Source: Marinomonas atlantica (GTDB lineage Bacteria > Pseudomonadota > Gammaproteobacteria > Pseudomonadales > Marinomonadaceae). Taken from it: 39,281 nucleotides of DNA. This document shows, piece after piece, positions 16,641 to 25,163 of the stretch. Below the pieces are notes generated by a model that saw nothing but the letters and a program-made list of their open reading frames with translations, had not been told where the DNA came from and did not search any database. Location: contig NZ_LTAW01000016.1 in assembly GCF_001639725.1 (NCBI RefSeq), positions 1-39,281 of the forward strand, in the 5' to 3' direction. Within the stretch, counting starts at the first letter, position 1. Each line of letters begins with the position of its first letter. The position numbers were made by a program, and so were the translations under genes.

Positions 16641-16681
16641 AAAAAAAAAGAAGATGGGACGCAGAAACTACGCCCCATCTT
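16641..16681 (-). terminator. Rho-independent terminator inside guaBA
   Basis: On the minus strand, AAGATGGG (16681-16674) pairs with CCCATCTT (16658-16651), with inner CG pairs, followed by a run of nine T after one C. This is a strong terminator located between the guaB stop (16701) and the guaA start (16600). It should lower guaA transcription relative to guaB. Confidence 0.82.
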
Positions 16682-16700
16682 GGTTTTAATCTATCAGCGC

Positions 16701-18167
16701 TTAAACGTGATAGTTTGGTGCTTCTTTAGTGATGGTCACGTCATGAACGTGACTCTCACGCATACCTGCACCGGTAATTTGAGAGAATTGCGTTTTCGTA
16801 CGCATTGTCTCGATGTCTGCTGAGCCAGTGTAACCCATTGAAGAACGGACACCGCCCATCAATTGAAGTACAACAGCCGCCATAGGGCCTTTAGAAGGTA
16901 CGCGACCTTCAATGCCTTCAGGAACAAGTTTCTCTACGCCACTGCTCGCATCTTGGAAGTAACGATCAGAAGAACCTTGAGACTGAGACATCGCACCTAG
17001 CGAGCCCATACCACGGTAAGCTTTGAATGAGCGACCTTGGAATAGAACCACTTCACCTGGTGCTTCATCGGTACCTGCAAGCAAACCACCAACCATGATT
17101 ACGCTTGCACCGGCTGCGATCGCTTTAGCGATATCACCAGAGAAACGTACACCACCGTCAGCAATAACTGGAATATTACGCTCATTCATCGCCGCAGCAA
17201 CGTTCGCTACCGCACTGATTTGAGGAACACCCACACCTGCAACAATACGTGTTGTACAGATTGAGCCTGGACCAATCCCAACTTTAACGCCATCGGCACC
17301 CGCGTCAGCCAACGCAATCGCTGCTTCTGCCGTAGCAATGTTGCCACCAATTACTTGTACTTGAGGGAAGTTTTCTTTTACCCAACGTACGCGATCGATA
17401 ACACCTTTAGAATGGCCATGTGCTGTATCAACAACAATCACGTCAACGCCGGCTTCCGCTAGTGCTTTAACACGATCGCCAGTATCTGCACCGGTACCCA
17501 CTGCGGCACCAACACGAAGACTGCCGTTTTCGTCTTTGCATGCCAGCGGGAAAGTTTGCGCTTTATTGATGTCAGTAACAGTGACCATACCGCGTAGTTC
17601 AAACTGCTCGTTCACAACCAGTACTTTTTCAATACGGTGTTCGTGCAATAGTTTACGGATAGAGCCGCTTGATGCGCCTTCTAGTACAGTTACTAGACGC
17701 TCTTTTGGTGTCATGATATCAGCAACAGTTTTGTCGAAATCTTTGATGAAACGAACATCACGGCTGGTGACGATACCAACGAGGTCTTTACCTTCTACAA
17801 CAGGTACACCAGAAATGTTGTTTGCGGCCGTTACTTCCATCAACTCACGGACGGTTGCAGTCGGGTGAATCGTAACTGGATCCGTAACGATGCCGCTTTC
17901 GAATTTTTTAACGCGACGAACTTCCGCTGCTTGTTGCTCAATCGTTAGGTTTTTGTGGATAATGCCCATGCCGCCTTCTTGGGCTAAGGCTATCGCCATG
18001 CGGTGTTCTGTCACCGTGTCCATGGCAGAAGAAACAAGAGGAATATTAAGTTCGATGTCCTTTGTGATGCGCGTTTTAAGCTTTACATCATTAGGCAGAA
18101 CTTCAGAATAGCCGGGGATAAGCAATACGTCATCAAACGTTAATGCTTCTTGTGCAATTCGTAACAT
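16701..18167 (-). CDS. guaB: Inosine-5'-monophosphate dehydrogenase
   Basis: 488 residues, the usual length. It oxidises IMP to XMP with NAD+, the committed step of GMP synthesis. The catalytic TIM barrel has the active-site loop [20 protein letters not shown], with the nucleophilic Cys, and the flap [10 protein letters not shown] with YFQ. Two CBS domains (about residues 93-205, e.g. [11 protein letters not shown] and [12 protein letters not shown]) interrupt the barrel and bind regulatory nucleotides. Divergent from xseA, as in E. coli. A -35/-10 pair lies 44-72 bp upstream of the start. Confidence 0.98.
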   Translation of the reverse strand: MLRIAQEALTFDDVLLIPGYSEVLPNDVKLKTRITKDIELNIPLVSSAMDTVTEHRMAIALAQEGGMGIIHKNLTIEQQAAEVRRVKKFESGIVTDPVTIHPTATVRELMEVTAANNISGVPVVEGKDLVGIVTSRDVRFIKDFDKTVADIMTPKERLVTVLEGASSGSIRKLLHEHRIEKVLVVNEQFELRGMVTVTDINKAQTFPLACKDENGSLRVGAAVGTGADTGDRVKALAEAGVDVIVVDTAHGHSKGVIDRVRWVKENFPQVQVIGGNIATAEAAIALADAGADGVKVGIGPGSICTTRIVAGVGVPQISAVANVAAAMNERNIPVIADGGVRFSGDIAKAIAAGASVIMVGGLLAGTDEAPGEVVLFQGRSFKAYRGMGSLGAMSQSQGSSDRYFQDASSGVEKLVPEGIEGRVPSKGPMAAVVLQLMGGVRSSMGYTGSADIETMRTKTQFSQITGAGMRESHVHDVTITKEAPNYHV

Positions 18168-18210
18168 AATAGGGAATTTCCAATGCCAACTGGGTTTAAG
18201 ATGGCAAGTA

Positions 18211-18239
18211 ATTCTACTCCAACATTATGAATCGGTAAA
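18211..18239 (-). promoter_or_regulatory. Predicted sigma-70 promoter of guaB
   Basis: On the minus strand, TTTACC (18239-18234), a 17-bp spacer and TAGAAT (18216-18211) match sigma-70 elements at optimal spacing, 44 bp before the guaB start codon. Confidence 0.6.
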
Positions 18240-18258
18240 TCAAAACCAAGTGAGATTG

Positions 18259-19593
18259 ATGAAAAACTTTACAACTTTGCACAGTTCAGAACCTACTTTC
18301 ACTGTCTCGGAATTGAACCGCCAGATTCAGCAACTACTAGAAGCCAGTTTACCTTGGATATTAGTAGAGGGAGAGATCTCTAACTTGGCGCGTCCGAGCT
18401 CTGGGCACTGGTATTTTTCCCTCAAAGATGATCGCGCTCAAATCCGCTGCGCCATGTTCAAAGGCAAGAACATGGCGGTCAAATTTAAGCCCAAAGACGG
18501 TGACATGGTGCGTTTGCGCGCACGCGTTACCTTCTATGGTGCGCGCGGCGATTGTCAGCTGATGGTCGAAGGGATGGAGGCCGCTGGTGAAGGCGCATTA
18601 CAAGCTGCATTTGAGCGTTTAAAGAACCAGCTACAAGCAGAAGGTTTATTCGAACAGTCACATAAAAAACCGTTACCTAGCCGCCCTGAGCGAGTCGCCA
18701 TCATCACTTCTTCGAAAGGAGCCGCGGTGAAGGATATGGTGATTGCGTTCAAACGCCGCTTCCCACTCACGGAACTGACCATTCTGCCTACCTTGGTTCA
18801 AGGCAATGGTGCCGCGGTCAATATACGCCAGCAGCTTGAGCGAGCTGATGTAAGCGGTCACTTCGATGCGATCATTGTCGGGCGTGGCGGTGGCTCGCTG
18901 GAGGATCTCTGGAGCTTTAACGACGAAGCGCTTGCGCGCGCCATTTTCAAGGCAAAGACGCCAGTGGTGTCCGCTGTGGGTCACGAAGTGGATTTTACCA
19001 TTGCCGACTTCGTTGCCGATGTGCGAGCAGCAACCCCTACTGCAGCGGCGGAGCTACTCAGCCCAGACATACGTAACCTAGAGCAGAAAATTACACATTT
19101 TGAGCATCTGTTTACACGCCGCTTTGAACAAACCCTGCAACAGCACCAACAGCGCTTAGACTTTTTGATCCGGCGTATTCGTCACCCTAAAGAGCGAATA
19201 GAACAGCAACAACAGCGCCTCACGCAGAGCAAACAGCGTTTACAAAGTGCCCTACAGAGCCAATTGAAACAACGTCAGGTAACGCAGCAACATGTGTCAC
19301 AGCGTTTAATGTACGCCGCTCCCATTAAAAAGATTCAATCGCATCAGGAACGCATCGAGGCGTTACAACAACGTATGCGTTTAGCATTGGAGCAAAACCT
19401 GCACCGAAAACAAGATCGCTTTGCCAATGTGGTGGCTAAATTAAACTTAGTCAGCCCTTTGGATATTTTGTCTCGTGGTTACGCGATTGCCAGCAAAGGC
19501 AAACACGTGGTTCGCTCCGTGGAAGATGTCCAAACAGGTGATGCCATTAAAGTTCGTGTCGCAGATGGCACCATCGACTGTGAAGCCAAATAA
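18259..19593 (+). CDS. xseA: Exodeoxyribonuclease VII large subunit
   Basis: 444 residues from ATG 18259; a GTG three codons earlier is possible. It degrades single-stranded DNA with the small subunit XseB, which is not encoded here. The N-terminal OB-fold domain (FTVSELNRQIQQLLE, ILVEGEISNLARPSSGHWYFSLKDD) is followed by the catalytic domain with VGRGGGSLEDLWSFNDE and VGHEVDFTIADFVADVRAATPTAAAE. A long Gln-rich coiled-coil region (about 280-390) precedes the C-terminal LSRGYAI segment. Divergent from guaB, a conserved gammaproteobacterial arrangement. An 8-bp hairpin follows the stop. Confidence 0.97.
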   Translation: MKNFTTLHSSEPTFTVSELNRQIQQLLEASLPWILVEGEISNLARPSSGHWYFSLKDDRAQIRCAMFKGKNMAVKFKPKDGDMVRLRARVTFYGARGDCQLMVEGMEAAGEGALQAAFERLKNQLQAEGLFEQSHKKPLPSRPERVAIITSSKGAAVKDMVIAFKRRFPLTELTILPTLVQGNGAAVNIRQQLERADVSGHFDAIIVGRGGGSLEDLWSFNDEALARAIFKAKTPVVSAVGHEVDFTIADFVADVRAATPTAAAELLSPDIRNLEQKITHFEHLFTRRFEQTLQQHQQRLDFLIRRIRHPKERIEQQQQRLTQSKQRLQSALQSQLKQRQVTQQHVSQRLMYAAPIKKIQSHQERIEALQQRMRLALEQNLHRKQDRFANVVAKLNLVSPLDILSRGYAIASKGKHVVRSVEDVQTGDAIKVRVADGTIDCEAK

Positions 19594-19601
19594 TCGCCAT
19601 T

Positions 19602-19626
19602 CGCCACAGTGTCTGTTGCTGTGGCG
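19602..19626 (+). terminator. Hairpin after xseA
   Basis: CGCCACAG (19602-19609) and CTGTGGCG (19619-19626) form a perfect 8-bp G+C-rich stem with a 9-nt loop right after the xseA stop. There is no U-run, so it is a weak or rho-assisted terminator, or an mRNA-stabilising hairpin. Confidence 0.5.
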
Positions 19627-19672
19627 GCAAACTGAGTAAAGTGATTGCTCAACACAGATAAGGAATCACACC

Positions 19673-20560
19673 ATGACTGCAAAAGATTTGCTACTCGGAC
19701 TCTTCATCATTTTTGCATGGGGATTCAACTTTGTAGTCATCCGCTTAGGGTTGGACGCTATGACCCCGATGATGCTCGGCGGTGCGCGCTTCCTACTATT
19801 GGCCATGGTCGGTTGTTGTTTCTTTGCACGGCCTAAAACACCGTTAAAATGGTGGCTCGCGTATGCTTTAACGCTTAATTTCGGTCAATTTGCCTTTTTG
19901 TTCAGCGCTATGATGTTTGGTATGCCTGCAGGGCTTGCCTCACTGGTGCTGCAATCACAAGCCATTTTCACACTGTTGTTTTCTGTCTTACTGCTTAAAG
20001 AAGTGGTACGGCCTTATCAAATCCTGGCCATTGCAGTCGCTTGTGGCGGGTTAGCCATCATTGGTGCCGATGGTGAGGATACCAGTATGACCGTAATCGG
20101 CTTTGCGCTCACTCTAGCGGGCGCATCAAGCTGGGCGTTGGGCAATATCGCCACCAAAGCCATCATTCAAAAAGGTTATCAAGCGGATCTTAGTTTAATT
20201 GTCTGGAGTGCATGGTTCGCTGCGCTGCCCTTTTTTATCTCATCGTATTTTGTCGACTCCCCAAGCGTTATGTGGTCCAACATTGTCGAGATAAATTGGA
20301 CAACCTTAGCCATATTAGTCTATTTGACTCTCGTGGCAACGCTCGGAGGCTACGGCTTATGGAGTTATCTTATGTCTCGCTACAGTGCAGGCACAGTCGC
20401 CCCTTTGTCATTAGGCGTGCCTGTCGTAGGGCTGACATCTGCGGCCGTTGTACTCGGTGAGAGTATCAGCCATCAGCAATGGCTAGGGATTTCTGTGGTA
20501 TTGATTGGCTTGTTGATGAACACGTTTGGCGCTCGCTTACGCCACCGCCAAACGCATTAG
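19673..20560 (+). CDS. eamA: EamA-family exporter, O-acetylserine/cysteine efflux-like
   Basis: 295 residues with ten predicted transmembrane helices from two EamA repeats. It starts MTAKDLLLGLFIIFAWGFNFVVIRLGL. The segments FGQFAFLFSAMMFGMPAGLASLVLQSQAIFT and APLSLGVPVVGLTSAAVVLGE match E. coli EamA (YdeD) closely from memory. E. coli EamA exports cysteine and O-acetylserine across the inner membrane; other members have different substrates, so the specificity is inferred. The ATG follows AAGGAATCACACC. Convergent with the ion-channel gene with only 8 bp between stops. Confidence 0.82.
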   Translation: MTAKDLLLGLFIIFAWGFNFVVIRLGLDAMTPMMLGGARFLLLAMVGCCFFARPKTPLKWWLAYALTLNFGQFAFLFSAMMFGMPAGLASLVLQSQAIFTLLFSVLLLKEVVRPYQILAIAVACGGLAIIGADGEDTSMTVIGFALTLAGASSWALGNIATKAIIQKGYQADLSLIVWSAWFAALPFFISSYFVDSPSVMWSNIVEINWTTLAILVYLTLVATLGGYGLWSYLMSRYSAGTVAPLSLGVPVVGLTSAAVVLGESISHQQWLGISVVLIGLLMNTFGARLRHRQTH

Positions 20561-20568
20561 TCCCATCA

Positions 20569-21387
20569 CTATTCTTTGCGATCAAGTTTATCGCTTAAGG
20601 CTTGCACTTGCTGCTGCAGTTGGGAAATTTGATCCACCAATGCTTGATGGTGATCTTCTTGATTCTGGTGTTCTTCTGCCATGGTTTCTCGGCTCATCAC
20701 TTCCAGTACAACACCGACCATCATATTCAGAAACACAAAGGCCGTCAGGAAAATAAAGACGATGTAGAAAATCCAACTGAGCGGATAGACCTCCATCGTC
20801 TCATACATCACGTCGGTCCAATCTTCGAACGTGGCGATCCTGAATAACGTCAGCATAGAAATCGCAATATCACCCCATAAATCTTGGTTGATATGGCTGA
20901 AGAAGATCGCACCAGCCGCACCAAAGATATAAAAGATAATAAACATTAACAGACCGATATAGCCCATTTTAGGAATGGCTTTAAGCAATGCGTTAATCAG
21001 CATGCGTAAATCCGGAATGATCGATACCAATCGCAACACGCGTAATACGCGCAATAAACGCGCGACCAACACCATGTCGGTATTAGAGATCGGCACAAGG
21101 CTGCCAATAACAATGACTGTATCAAAGATATTCCAAGGGTCTTTAAAGAAGTCGGCTTTGCGATCGTAGGCGGCGAAGCGCAGCACAATTTCGACCAAGA
21201 AGAAAACGGTGATTAAAGTATCGAGGTAGTTGATCCCAAGCTCAACCGAATACGGTAACGGATAAGTTTTTGCCCCGACCGTGAGTGCCGCAATAATGAT
21301 GATGGTGATGATAAAGCTTTGAAACCAAACGCTTCGTTCAATACGCTTGAGGGTATCAAACCAAGTTTGAGAGCGGGCCGTTGTCAT
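20569..21387 (-). CDS. BacNav-type voltage-gated ion channel
   Basis: 272 residues with six transmembrane segments and a re-entrant pore, the layout of the NaChBac family. S4 carries four Arg at every third position (110, 113, 116, 119 in RLLRVLRVLRL). The pore helix and filter read LFRIATFEDWTD (181-192), where NaChBac has TLESWAS, so the filter has two extra acidic residues (Asp189 and Asp192). S6 is FIFLTAFVFLNMMVGVVLEVM. The C-terminal 245-272 (QALVDQISQLQQQVQALSDKL) is a heptad coiled coil that should hold the tetramer. It should form a homotetrameric Na+ (possibly Ca2+) channel in the inner membrane, perhaps tied to motility or pH control. Selectivity is inferred. Confidence 0.85.
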   Translation of the reverse strand: MTTARSQTWFDTLKRIERSVWFQSFIITIIIIAALTVGAKTYPLPYSVELGINYLDTLITVFFLVEIVLRFAAYDRKADFFKDPWNIFDTVIVIGSLVPISNTDMVLVARLLRVLRVLRLVSIIPDLRMLINALLKAIPKMGYIGLLMFIIFYIFGAAGAIFFSHINQDLWGDIAISMLTLFRIATFEDWTDVMYETMEVYPLSWIFYIVFIFLTAFVFLNMMVGVVLEVMSRETMAEEHQNQEDHHQALVDQISQLQQQVQALSDKLDRKE

Positions 21388-21469
21388 TGCCTTGTTTTAC
21401 TCCTAATGAAATAGCTCGGTACGAGCGCGAGTATCCTAAGACAATGACGGTTCAGATAAAATCCCTAAT

Positions 21470-21745
21470 TTAACTTCGTTTCACTCTAACGACTTTCATG
21501 ATTTCCATATCAATGCCTGCAACAGACTCTTGAGCAGGATAATAGGTAATGTTTACGCGCGCGCCACGTAGTGAATGATACTTGCCTTGTCGTCTAAAGC
21601 GAAACGGTACATCGTAGCCTTCTATCATCAATGTATGTAGAACCCAGTCTTCTTGGCTACGCTGAACATGTGACTTTACTTTCATTGCGTCACTGTGAAT
21701 GAGGCCAGGATGCTTAGAGATCAGGGCTTCGGGCTTGGATTTCAT
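21470..21745 (-). CDS. Conserved hypothetical small protein
   Basis: 91 residues, preceded by an excellent ribosome site (TAGGAGAG) 6 bases from the ATG. It is basic and soluble, with no signal peptide or membrane helix: HVQRSQEDWVLHTLMIEGYDVPFRFRRQGKYHSLRGARVNITYYP then IDMEIMKVVRVKRS. The alternating hydrophobic pattern in the second half suggests a beta-rich fold. I do not recognise a family. It is transcribed alone, 80-85 bp from its neighbours on both sides. Confidence 0.75.
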   Translation of the reverse strand: MKSKPEALISKHPGLIHSDAMKVKSHVQRSQEDWVLHTLMIEGYDVPFRFRRQGKYHSLRGARVNITYYPAQESVAGIDMEIMKVVRVKRS

Positions 21746-21829
21746 GGAACTCTCCTACCGAACGTGCGGACATAATATAAACATGGCTTAATAGTATGCC
21801 ACAAACCGAGTGGGCTGAGTGATTTTTGA

Positions 21830-22384
21830 TCAGCTTTTGCTTTTTTCGGTTTCCTCATCATCACTTTTTAGTAACTGGGAGTGGCTTTTGGCTTCGGCTT
21901 CATCGCGATAGCAAATGACGGCTTTTTGTAAAATCATACTATTTGGATACGTCACCGTATCTCCAGTAACACGTGTAATAATGACATGGAACGTTGATAT
22001 TTCATGAATTTGACCAAGGATCTCTTCATCTTTATCAACCACCTTAATCCAATCGCCAACACGGTAAGGAAAGCCAAAGAAAATAATAAGACTTGCTGTT
22101 ACATTGCTTAAAATAGACCACTGAGCAAATAAGGCGATACCGACCACCGCAAACACGGATGAGAAGAACACCGCCAACTGCCCATAGCCCACCCCAAGTA
22201 CCACGCACAACAAAAGCACAAAAGCGACCGTCAAACCTAGGTTAATAATCTTCGACACTAGGCTCATGCGAAGTTCATTAATACCTTGGCGCAGTGCCAC
22301 GGCTCTGATCGCTGTCGAAACAAGTCGCATGGTCAAAAAGTACCCTGCGACCAACAGTATCGCTAAACAAATATGGAGCCACAT
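21830..22384 (-). CDS. Small MscS-family mechanosensitive channel
   Basis: 184 residues, much shorter than E. coli MscS (286). Two or three N-terminal transmembrane helices lead into a pore-lining TM3-like segment (FFSSVFAVVGIALFAQWSILSNVTASLIIFF) and the Sm-like beta domain (GDWIKVVDKDEEILGQIHEIS, then VTYPNSMILQKAV). The large C-terminal alpha/beta vestibule of MscS is absent; instead there is a short charged tail (KSHSQLLKSDDEETEKSKS). It may release osmolytes on hypo-osmotic shock. GAGGAGG precedes the ATG. It lies 15 bp downstream of the AEC transporter gene, so they are probably co-transcribed. Confidence 0.87.
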   Translation of the reverse strand: MWLHICLAILLVAGYFLTMRLVSTAIRAVALRQGINELRMSLVSKIINLGLTVAFVLLLCVVLGVGYGQLAVFFSSVFAVVGIALFAQWSILSNVTASLIIFFGFPYRVGDWIKVVDKDEEILGQIHEISTFHVIITRVTGDTVTYPNSMILQKAVICYRDEAEAKSHSQLLKSDDEETEKSKS

Positions 22385-22399
22385 AGGCCCTCCTCGTTT

Positions 22400-23287
22400 T
22401 TAAAGCACGAAATACAACGCCACCGGAATGCTGACCAATGACATTAAATTACCCAGCAATACGATAGAAGCCACCTTTTGAGGTTCTTGTTGGAACATTT
22501 CCGACACCATGTAATTCAGCACAGCAGGAGGCAGGCAAGCAAAAATAATCAAATAAGCAAACCACTCCTCGCGCAAACCAAACAGCCAGTAAAATGCATA
22601 CGCCGCAACGAGCCCACTAACGGGACTCACTAGACCGCTGATCACGCCAATACGCCATTGACTAAAATCCACATCTTTCATGCGAACGCCTAACGCAAAC
22701 AACATCAGAGGAATGGAGATTTGCCCCAGCATGTCGATGCCTGTGCCTACCCCCACGGGCATCGACCAATCTTGCCAGCTCCATACAACACCTAGCGCAG
22801 TGGCTATAATCATGGGCATTTTTAACAGATTAAACAAATTGGTGCGCGGATTGAGTAAATACATTCCCACCGTAAAATGCAGCAAGTTCTCAATCAAAAA
22901 CAGCACCACGGCAATCGGCAATGCGGCCTCTCCAAACGCTAACACCATTAAAGGAATGCCTAGATTACCACTGTTATTAAACATCATCGGTGGCACAAAG
23001 GTTTTGAACTCGTAACCTAAAGCACGGGCAAAAGGCCAAGCCACAAGACCAGAGCCTAAGACAACAAATGCGCCTGCAGCGACTAAAGGTAAATAGGCTT
23101 GTATCTGAAAGTCTTTTGAGGCCATTACTGAAAATATGAGTGCAGGGATAAACACGCTCATATTAATACGGTTAGCCACGCTCATATCCGTTGGGCGAGC
23201 GCGTGCGTAAAAGAAACCAATCAATACGATGATGACAAGAGGGAAAACGGTATTGAAGATTTGCTGAAAGAGACTGGTAGTGTCCAT
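22400..23287 (-). CDS. AEC-family (auxin efflux carrier-like) transporter
   Basis: 295 residues with about ten membrane segments in two inverted halves. It has the family's features: NTVFPLVIIVLIGFFYARAR at the N-terminus, MMFNNSGNLGIPLMVLAFGE around residues 100-120, and PPAVLNYMVSEMFQQEPQKVAS near the C-terminus. Bacterial members move malonate, malate or other organic anions; the substrate here is unknown. AAGGATG precedes the ATG. It is the first gene of a two-gene unit with the MscS-like channel. Confidence 0.88.
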   Translation of the reverse strand: MDTTSLFQQIFNTVFPLVIIVLIGFFYARARPTDMSVANRINMSVFIPALIFSVMASKDFQIQAYLPLVAAGAFVVLGSGLVAWPFARALGYEFKTFVPPMMFNNSGNLGIPLMVLAFGEAALPIAVVLFLIENLLHFTVGMYLLNPRTNLFNLLKMPMIIATALGVVWSWQDWSMPVGVGTGIDMLGQISIPLMLFALGVRMKDVDFSQWRIGVISGLVSPVSGLVAAYAFYWLFGLREEWFAYLIIFACLPPAVLNYMVSEMFQQEPQKVASIVLLGNLMSLVSIPVALYFVL

Positions 23288-23361
23288 ATAACATCCTTGA
23301 CGAGTATCTCGTTAGAGTAACGAGGTTCATCAAAAACGCCAATGCTGGTCTTGAAAATACT

Positions 23362-24333
23362 TTATTCGTGCGCGCTCTTCTGCACTAACTGGGCCGGAAT
23401 GAGTATAAAACGCTGGCGCACTTCTTCGCCTTTCAGTAATGCCAACCCAATCTCAACCGCACGCTCTGCCATCAGTTTAGGCCGCTGGACCGCTGTCGCA
23501 ATCCATAGATTAGGTTGCTGGATCGTATCTATCGCAAATTGTGACCCATCCACCGAGGCAAGCACAAACTCGTTTCGGTTGGCATGCTGCGCCGCCATTA
23601 ACGCGCCAGAAGCCGTAGGATCATTGATAGCAAACACGGCATCTAAATGATCGTATTCTTCCATTAAATAGGTCATGGCTTCCATACCACCTTCTTGGCT
23701 GCCTGTGCCATTCAAGCGATCGCTTAATAATGAGATATGGGGATAACGATTGATCGCAGATTTACAACCCGCGACACGCTCCAGTACTGACGATACTAAA
23801 ACACCATTGATAATAACAAACTGACCTTGGTAACCAATTTCCTGTGCCAAGCGCTCACAGGCGATAACTCCTGCTTGCACGTTATCAGTTGTGATCGTCG
23901 CGTCCGCACCATGCGCATTGACATCGACAGCAATGACTTTAATACCAGCCAGCTGAGCCCGCGCGACTACAGGGGCTATTTTGTACTCGTCTGCGGCGGT
24001 TAGAATGATCAAATCGACTTTACGATCAATAAATTCATTTAGCTGTCGAACCTGTCGCTTGAGGTCATACGCATCAGAACGCACGATAACATCAACCGAT
24101 TGCCCCTCAACCAATTCATTAGCCCGACGTGTTACAGAGTCTACTAATTCAACAAAGTAAGGGTTGCCCAAATCCGCTACACTGATGCCGATCGAGCGCA
24201 GCGGTTGGTCAAGCTCATTACTGGCTAGCGCACTATGAGACGCCACACACAAAGCAAGTAACCCAGCCAGCCATACTTTTCTAACGGCCGAACTGCACCA
24301 ACCGTTTAATTGCATGATAAATCGCTGTGCCAT
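23362..24333 (-). CDS. Second periplasmic sugar-binding protein, possible sensor partner
   Basis: 323 residues with an N-terminal signal peptide (VRKVWLAGLLALCVASHSALA, about 18-38) and a type-I periplasmic-binding fold (GISVADLGNPYFVELVDSVTR; VDLIILTAADEYKIAPVVARA; AVFAINDPTASGALMAAQ). AGAGGG precedes the ATG. It is the last gene of the frcBCA operon, 35 bp after frcA, and is clearly divergent from FrcB (it lacks the [15 protein letters not shown] start). A transporter needs only one binding protein, so this one may feed a related sugar to the same permease or present ligand to the histidine kinase encoded at 27505-30015, as TorT does for TorS. That role is inferred. Confidence 0.82.
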   Translation of the reverse strand: MAQRFIMQLNGWCSSAVRKVWLAGLLALCVASHSALASNELDQPLRSIGISVADLGNPYFVELVDSVTRRANELVEGQSVDVIVRSDAYDLKRQVRQLNEFIDRKVDLIILTAADEYKIAPVVARAQLAGIKVIAVDVNAHGADATITTDNVQAGVIACERLAQEIGYQGQFVIINGVLVSSVLERVAGCKSAINRYPHISLLSDRLNGTGSQEGGMEAMTYLMEEYDHLDAVFAINDPTASGALMAAQHANRNEFVLASVDGSQFAIDTIQQPNLWIATAVQRPKLMAERAVEIGLALLKGEEVRQRFILIPAQLVQKSAHE

Positions 24334-24368
24334 GGTACCCTCTGCTTTGCGTGCTATAGCGGCTAACT

Positions 24369-25163
24369 TTACGCAGCCTCAGGATCGGAGTCCACTTCCA
24401 TCGCACCTGTCATGATTGCAACCGCTTCTGACATGGTATGAGATTCAGGGGTAATCGTCGCGGCGCACTTACCTAAACGGTGAATATGAATGCGATCGGC
24501 CACTTCAAATACATGCGGCATATTATGACTGATTAGAATGATTGGTAGACCACGATCACGTACTTCTTTAATCAAGTTCAATACTCGACGGGATTCTTTT
24601 ACCCCTAATGCCGCTGTAGGTTCATCCATAATCACCACTTTGCTACCAAACAACGCAGAGCGCGCTACTGCCACCCCTTGTCGCTGACCACCGGATAAAG
24701 ACTCTACCGCCTGAGAGATATTTTGAATGGTCATCAGCCCAAGCTCAGTCATCTTAGCTTGAGCACGCTCTTCCATGGCTTTTTTATCCAGCATACGGAA
24801 AACAGATCCTAATAGGCCTGGTTTACGCAGCTCGCGGCCTAGAAACAAGTTATCGGCAATGTTCAACGCAGGAGATACTGCAAGGTTCTGATAAACGGTT
24901 TCAATGCCTAGTTCGCGCGCTTCCATCGGTGAACTAAAGTGAACCGGTTTGCCGTCCAGTAAGATTTCCCCTTCATCTGGCACTAAGGCGCCAGATAAGG
25001 CTTTAATTAGTGAGGATTTACCGGCGCCATTATCACCAATGACCGCAAGAATTTCCCCTGGATACAGCGTTAAATCAGCATGATCAATGGCCGTCACACT
25101 GCCATAACGCTTTACGATACCACGCGCTTGAAGAATCGGTTGTTGATCGTAATGTGCTGTCAT
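24369..25163 (-). CDS. frcA: Fructose-type ABC transporter ATP-binding protein
   Basis: 264 residues from ATG 25163, which overlaps the permease stop (TAATG). It has a single ABC domain, unlike the doubled domain of RbsA, which fits the FrcA type of Sinorhizobium. Motifs are complete: Walker A GDNGAGKSSL, Q-loop VYQNLAVSP, signature LSGGQRQGVAVARS, Walker B VVIMDEPTAAL, and the switch His in LISHNM. It powers uptake through FrcC. An upstream in-frame start at 25241 would run into the permease gene and has no ribosome site. Translationally coupled to frcC. Confidence 0.93.
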   Translation of the reverse strand: MTAHYDQQPILQARGIVKRYGSVTAIDHADLTLYPGEILAVIGDNGAGKSSLIKALSGALVPDEGEILLDGKPVHFSSPMEARELGIETVYQNLAVSPALNIADNLFLGRELRKPGLLGSVFRMLDKKAMEERAQAKMTELGLMTIQNISQAVESLSGGQRQGVAVARSALFGSKVVIMDEPTAALGVKESRRVLNLIKEVRDRGLPIILISHNMPHVFEVADRIHIHRLGKCAATITPESHTMSEAVAIMTGAMEVDSDPEAA

